DNA of 64,000 nt from Rhodococcus sp. IEGM 1381 (GTDB lineage: Bacteria > Actinomycetota > Actinomycetes > Mycobacteriales > Mycobacteriaceae): assembly GCF_030056795.1 (NCBI RefSeq), contig NZ_JASHKQ010000015.1:1-64000 (forward strand), read 5' to 3'. The notes under the pieces were generated by a model that made no database searches, had not been told where the DNA came from, and worked only from the letters and a program-made list of their open reading frames with translations. Of this stretch, positions 60,431 through 64,000 are shown one piece after another. Position numbers and translations under genes: made by a program. Within the stretch, counting starts at the first letter, position 1. Every line of letters begins with the position of its first letter.

Positions 60431-60712
60431 TGGCAGCCGCACAGCGAGTGGGTCCGGCGCCTACCAGTCAGTGCCTAAAGGCACCCAGAGAGCCGGAGTC
60501 TCGCGGCTCGATAAGATCGATGTCGATCTCGGTGGGTGTACCGGCCGACCATGGCGGAGTCGGTACGATCATCCGGGAGAGGTGACGAGGTCCACCGCTC
60601 GATATCTGATTGATTTCCTTACGGAATCGGGTACGCCCGGCGCTGGGTGTCAGCGAGATGAACGCCGGTTGCGATTCGACCTCGCCGATGAGAGTGGAAA
60701 CAGGACACTGAC

Positions 60713-61642
60713 GTGACAGCACGTTCACCCGCTGTGAGCACCGTGGAGATGTCGCGTTTCCTTGTGCTCGCGCGCGTGCTGAACTTCACGCGTGCTGCCA
60801 CGGAAATGCACATCACACAACAACTCTTGAGTGCGCAGATCAAACACCTGGAGCGTGAGATCGGGACTCCGTTGTTCACGCGGTCGACACACCGAGTCGA
60901 GCTCACGGCCGCGGGTCACGAATTTCGGTCTGCGGTCGACACCGCGCTCGAATCGTTCGAACGTGGAGTGCAGCGAGCACGGCGAGCGGGGTCCCCATCG
61001 GACCGTATTCTCACGATAGGTTTTCTCGCCCATTCGATCGACCTTCAGGTTGAGGCCATCGACGTGATGCAGGATCGACATGCCGAACTCACGCTCGCAT
61101 TCCGTTCTCACGTTTTCGACGATCCGTTCAACGGCTTGCTGGCAGGCACCACGGACGTCGCCTTGCTCTCGCACCACGCGGGTCATCCAGACATCGAGAC
61201 GATGACCGTGATGGCAGAGGATCGAGTGTGCTTGGTACCCAACGGGCACGTTCTGGCCCAGCGGCGCTTCCTCACGCCGGCCGACTTTCTGGACCTGCCC
61301 GCAATCGTGATCGACGGTGCGGACAACATGCCTGCGGTCAAGGCATGGAGTGATGCTCTTGCGCTCAGCGAAGAAATTGGATCGCGCCCCGTCGGAGCGT
61401 CGGTGGGAACAGCACAGGAATGGTTGCTTGCGGCCGCAGGAGGCAAGGGCTTCTCCACGGCGCCGATGTCCGTCACTCGGTACACCGCTCACCCCGGTGT
61501 GAGTGCTGTTCCCGTGATCGACGTGACGCCGCTCCTCGTCAGCGTGGGGTGGGTCAGGGGCCGAAAATCCTGTCTCGTACAGGAATTTGTCGATGTGGTT
61601 GCCCGCTTGGCGCGCGACTCTCGCGGAGATACGACGTTGTGA
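60713..61642 (+). CDS. LysR-family regulator
   Basis: A 309-residue regulator: FLVLARVLNFTRAATEMHIT, QQLLSAQIKHLEREIGTPLF, RSTHRVELTAAG, with an effector domain (LTIGFLAHSIDLQVEAIDVM, DDPFNGLLAGTTDVALLSHH). GTG 60713 has AGGA seven bases upstream. It is adjacent to the convergent 3-hydroxyacyl-CoA dehydrogenase gene. Targets unknown. Confidence 0.88.
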   Translation: MTARSPAVSTVEMSRFLVLARVLNFTRAATEMHITQQLLSAQIKHLEREIGTPLFTRSTHRVELTAAGHEFRSAVDTALESFERGVQRARRAGSPSDRILTIGFLAHSIDLQVEAIDVMQDRHAELTLAFRSHVFDDPFNGLLAGTTDVALLSHHAGHPDIETMTVMAEDRVCLVPNGHVLAQRRFLTPADFLDLPAIVIDGADNMPAVKAWSDALALSEEIGSRPVGASVGTAQEWLLAAAGGKGFSTAPMSVTRYTAHPGVSAVPVIDVTPLLVSVGWVRGRKSCLVQEFVDVVARLARDSRGDTTL

Positions 61643-61672
61643 GCACGTCTACGATCGCAGCCGCCATCGGTT

Positions 61673-62557
61673 CTACTCCGACGCGATTCCTCGGTAGTCG
61701 AAGAATCCTTGACCGCTCTTGCGGCCCAACGTCCCGCGGTTCACGAGTTCCGTCATGACATCAGCTGCGACGGAGGGAAGTGCGGGGTTCGTTTCGAGTC
61801 GGTGCTTCTCGATCGCGAGCACCACGTCGAGCCCGATCTCGTCCATGATCGAGCAGGGACCCCACTCGAGACCGGTGTCCACCTTCCAGATCGAGTCGAT
61901 GACCTCGGCCGTGGATGTCCCGTCGGCGATCATGAGACACGCTTCGCGCGTCAACGCCTCCAGCAGTCGGTTGAACGGGAACCCTGCGTCCGCCTTCTCC
62001 GACCGGAAAGGGTGAAGTCCGAACGTCGTCAGGACCTCCTCGACACCCTTCACCACCTCGTCGGTCGTGTGTTCGCTGCTCATCACATCGACTGCTAGGT
62101 AGTGGGGCGGATTGTGGAAGTGCACGTTCAACACGCGTTCTGGTGTGCTCAGCACGTCCATGAAGTCTGCGACGACGTACGACGACGAGTTCGACGCAAC
62201 GATTGCGGTCGGTTCTGCCAACCGGTCGAGTTCGCCCAAAATGTCCCGTTTCACTGACGCTGATTCCGGGGCCGCCTCGACGATGAACCCTGCCCCCGAC
62301 ACAGCGTCGGCGATAGTGTCGTGCAGCTCGACTGTGCCGATGCGGTGACCCTTCTCCTCACCCCCGAGCTGGGCGACCACGGCGGGAAGTTGGCCGAGGA
62401 TGAACTGGCCGGCACTTTCCCTGGCTGCTTCCGACGGATCGTACAGTCGTACGACACCGCCGCGACTGGCAAGCATCAGGCCGATACGGCGGCCCAGCAT
62501 TCCTGACCCGATGATCGTCACCGGGCGTCCGGTGATGTTGTCGGCGATCGATGTCAT
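61673..62557 (-). CDS. 3-Hydroxyacyl-CoA dehydrogenase family protein
   Basis: A 294-residue protein: VTIIGSGMLGRRIGLMLASRGG (NAD Rossmann), IVEAAPESASVKRDILGELD, IVASNSSSYVVADFM, NVHFHNPPHY, and the C-terminal GLEWGPCSIMDEIGLDVV. It carries the catalytic His of HFHNPP. Family members include FadB-like and 3-hydroxybutyryl-CoA dehydrogenases and lambda-crystallin-like enzymes. ATG 62557 is preferred, with GAGGAG 12 bases upstream; TTG 62569 is possible. It probably oxidises a hydroxyacyl intermediate downstream of ring cleavage. Confidence 0.85.
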   Translation of the reverse strand: MTSIADNITGRPVTIIGSGMLGRRIGLMLASRGGVVRLYDPSEAARESAGQFILGQLPAVVAQLGGEEKGHRIGTVELHDTIADAVSGAGFIVEAAPESASVKRDILGELDRLAEPTAIVASNSSSYVVADFMDVLSTPERVLNVHFHNPPHYLAVDVMSSEHTTDEVVKGVEEVLTTFGLHPFRSEKADAGFPFNRLLEALTREACLMIADGTSTAEVIDSIWKVDTGLEWGPCSIMDEIGLDVVLAIEKHRLETNPALPSVAADVMTELVNRGTLGRKSGQGFFDYRGIASE

Positions 62558-62825
62558 GTCGATGATCAACTCCTCGTGATGGGTGATTGTGCAGATTCGC
62601 GATGCGCGACCACCGCTCTGGGGTGGGCCACGTCACCTGACGGGACAGCGCGACATGAAGTCTGCAAGCAGAAGCGAACAAGTGGAAACAGCAAGAAGCT
62701 GTCGACCGACGTGATTTGCTTGTAACCGCGGTGGCGTATCCGAATCGCGACGTGGGTGTCCGGAGTGCGCACGTGATGTACGCGAACGTCTTGGAGGCGA
62801 GCCGGCGGTTCAATACAGTCGCTTC

Positions 62826-63119
62826 ATGGCTTCAGACTCATCTCGATTCGAGTTGGTGCGGTTACTGATTCGAGTGGATCAACTCAATGCCCTGTCGGAT
62901 TTTCTCCGTGGAAATCCCTATTTCGATCAACCGGAGGTGGTGTCGTCCAGGGTGTTGCACGCGGTGACCGGGGACGAGGTGGTCTTGGTGATCGAGTGGG
63001 CGGACGCCGATGCCTCGAAGCGCGCACTGTCGTCATCGGTCGGATCGGCATTCGTCGAGGGAATCGGCGAATTCCTCACCGGCCCACCGAGTATCGCTCA
63101 CTACCGGAGCGATCGGTGA
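62826..63119 (+). CDS. Small ABM-like / ferredoxin-fold protein
   Basis: A 97-residue protein with the length and strand-helix pattern of dimeric alpha-beta barrel (ABM-like) proteins: RFELVRLLIRVDQLNALSDF, VLHAVTGDEVVLVIEWAD, then SSVGSAFVEGIGEFL. No catalytic residues are diagnostic. The stop overlaps the Rieske ferredoxin start (GTGA), so it belongs to the RHO-D operon. Function unknown. Confidence 0.6.
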   Translation: MASDSSRFELVRLLIRVDQLNALSDFLRGNPYFDQPEVVSSRVLHAVTGDEVVLVIEWADADASKRALSSSVGSAFVEGIGEFLTGPPSIAHYRSDR

Positions 63120-63511
63120 TCACGCCTCCGGTGCCGACGGGCATCTCGGTGAATGACCTGCGAGTGGGCTCGGCGTCCGTGGTCGATGTCGGTGATCGGA
63201 AAATTCTTCTGGTCCGGCTCGACAGCGGCGTACGAGCCACCTCTCCATGGTGTACGCATCTTCGGACCCTGCTCGGTGACCAACCGGTCGACGCAGACGG
63301 TCTGGTGGAGTGCCCCCTGCACGGTGCGCTGTTCGACACCGTGGACGGGTCGTTGCAGCTGGGGCCCACGTGTGGCCCACTTCCTGTTCACGCCGTGGAG
63401 GTGGCAGACGACGGAATGATTTCGGTCGGGTTCAGCGCGGACGACAGAACGGGCGATGCCGGTGATTCCGCCGGTAAACCCAAACGCGCAACGAGTTTCG
63501 GTTCCTGGTGA
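63116..63511 (+). CDS. Rieske-type ferredoxin of the RHO-D unit
   Basis: A 131-residue protein with ATSPWCTHLRTL and LVECPLHGALF supplying CxH...CxxH. The C-terminus is a polar extension beyond the normal Rieske ferredoxin. Start GTG 63116 overlaps the upstream gene. It is followed by the RHO-D large subunit 49 bp downstream, an order reversed relative to RHO-B. Confidence 0.88.
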   Translation: MITPPVPTGISVNDLRVGSASVVDVGDRKILLVRLDSGVRATSPWCTHLRTLLGDQPVDADGLVECPLHGALFDTVDGSLQLGPTCGPLPVHAVEVADDGMISVGFSADDRTGDAGDSAGKPKRATSFGSW

Positions 63512-63560
63512 TGATGTGCCCGGGGTACGACAGTGCAGTACGGACAGTGAGGGTTGTGGT

Positions 63561-64000
63561 ATGACGATTACACCGACACGCGCGTGGAGCAATATTCTCG
63601 CGGACGGGACCGATCTCCGTGATCTCGTGGACGAAGCGGGGGGTCACATCTCTCGGCGCATCTACGGTGACCCGGAGATATTCGAGTTGGAGAAGGAACG
63701 AATCTTCCGTCGGGCATGGAACTTTCTCGCGCACGAGTCCGAGTTCACCAAACCAGGCGACACGATCACACGCACACTCGCCGGCGAGCCGGTGGTGCTG
63801 ATAATGGGCGACGACCATAAGGTCCGTGCGTTCCTGAACTCGTGCCGACATCGCGGTATGCGCGTGTGTCGCGCGGACCGAGACAACCTGAAATTCATGC
63901 GGTGCGTGTACCACGGGTGGGCCTACAACCGAGATGGGTCGCTCGCAGGTGTGTTCGCCGAGCAGTTGTACGACGAGTCACGGTTGGTGAAGGAAGAGTT
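63561..64000 (+). CDS. Ring-hydroxylating dioxygenase alpha subunit (RHO-D), cut by the window edge
   Basis: The 146 residues visible begin MTITPTRAWSNILADG and include HISRRIYGDPEIFELEKERI, FLNSCRHRGMRVCRADRDN and MRCVYHGWAY, the Rieske ligands. The sequence is closely related to RHO-B (29249) and shares SRRIYxDxEIFExEKExIF and NSCRHRGMRVCR. The catalytic iron domain lies outside the window. It follows its ferredoxin. Confidence 0.9.
   Translation, partial: MTITPTRAWSNILADGTDLRDLVDEAGGHISRRIYGDPEIFELEKERIFRRAWNFLAHESEFTKPGDTITRTLAGEPVVLIMGDDHKVRAFLNSCRHRGMRVCRADRDNLKFMRCVYHGWAYNRDGSLAGVFAEQLYDESRLVKEE

Noticed and set aside
1..64000. CRISPR arrays, transposases, phage genes and a replication origin
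   Set aside because: Looked for repeated spacers, inverted-repeat-bounded transposase genes and origin boxes and found none that could be supported; the only long repeat is the ThDP gene pair.

Overview
The window looks like a chromosomal or megaplasmid segment from a high-GC actinomycete, most likely Rhodococcus or a close relative. The reasons are the strong GC third-position bias, the many GTG/TTG starts, an F420-type luciferase-like oxidoreductase, actinobacterial ring-hydroxylating oxygenases with a [3Fe-4S] ferredoxin, and dense ATGA-type gene overlaps. The genus is an inference. Almost the whole window is accessory: a catabolic island for aromatic, possibly nitrogen-containing, compounds.

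Layout. 1-2 kb: the 3' part of a tRNA-Leu(TAA), then a TRAP-transporter remnant (DctM tail, DctQ) and about 1 kb with no recognisable gene. 2-5.3 kb: an MFS aromatic-acid-type transporter and a graveyard of broken genes (TetR, NTF2-like, SDR, old-yellow-enzyme tail, NAD(P)H-binding protein). 5.3-12.4 kb: thiamine-diphosphate (ThDP) enzyme copy 1, a cis-dihydrodiol-dehydrogenase-like SDR, ferredoxin reductase, polysaccharide-deacetylase-like protein, a single-component Rieske oxygenase (RHO-A) and a Uma2 protein. 12.5-24.7 kb: a less catabolic stretch with hydrolase, SDR, XRE and TetR regulators, an MpaB-type oxygenase, a molybdopterin oxidoreductase, a LLM-class oxidoreductase, a GntR-MFS pair and an unusual kinase-like LuxR regulator. 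24.7-34.3 kb: SDR, aldehyde dehydrogenase, salicylate/6-hydroxynicotinate-hydroxylase-like flavoprotein, MerR regulator, the RHO-B operon (alpha, beta, Rieske ferredoxin, dihydrodiol dehydrogenase, epimerase-like protein) and an alpha/beta hydrolase. 34.3-41 kb, mostly minus strand: P450 (CYP199-like), [2Fe-2S] ferredoxin and reductase, then SnoaL-like, SDR, isochorismatase-family and aldo/keto reductase genes, with a divergent LysR. 41-48 kb: NHL-type protein, GntR/FCD regulator and a branched-chain-amino-acid-type ABC importer with a fused LivM-LivG. 48.3-60 kb: RHO-C (alpha, beta, [3Fe-4S] ferredoxin), then enamidase-like amidohydrolase, PF06684-type protein, double-EthD-like protein, DHDPS-family aldolase, ornithine-cyclodeaminase-family enzyme, aldehyde dehydrogenase, extradiol dioxygenase, ThDP enzyme copy 2 and an alpha/beta hydrolase. 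60-64 kb: gene remnants, LysR, 3-hydroxyacyl-CoA dehydrogenase, a small ABM-like protein, a Rieske ferredoxin and the start of RHO-D.

How it fits together. A 15-bp imperfect palindrome, TGTATACNGTNTACA, occurs 13 times, always in front of catabolic, transport or regulator genes. It binds the scattered units into one regulon; the GntR/FCD gene at 42.4 kb, whose own start codon lies in a copy, is the best candidate for the regulator. The enzyme set (RHO, cis-diol dehydrogenase, extradiol dioxygenase, aldolase, aldehyde dehydrogenase, flavin hydroxylase) resembles an upper and lower aromatic ring pathway. The enamidase, PF06684-type protein and cyclodeaminase-family gene suggest a nitrogen-containing ring or lactam intermediate. 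The substrate cannot be read from the sequence.

Striking structural features are an exact 1.73-kb direct repeat of the ThDP gene 52 kb apart, a LuxR protein that keeps kinase ATPase boxes but has lost the phospho-accepting histidine, and paired 16-bp palindromes suited to the MerR regulator.
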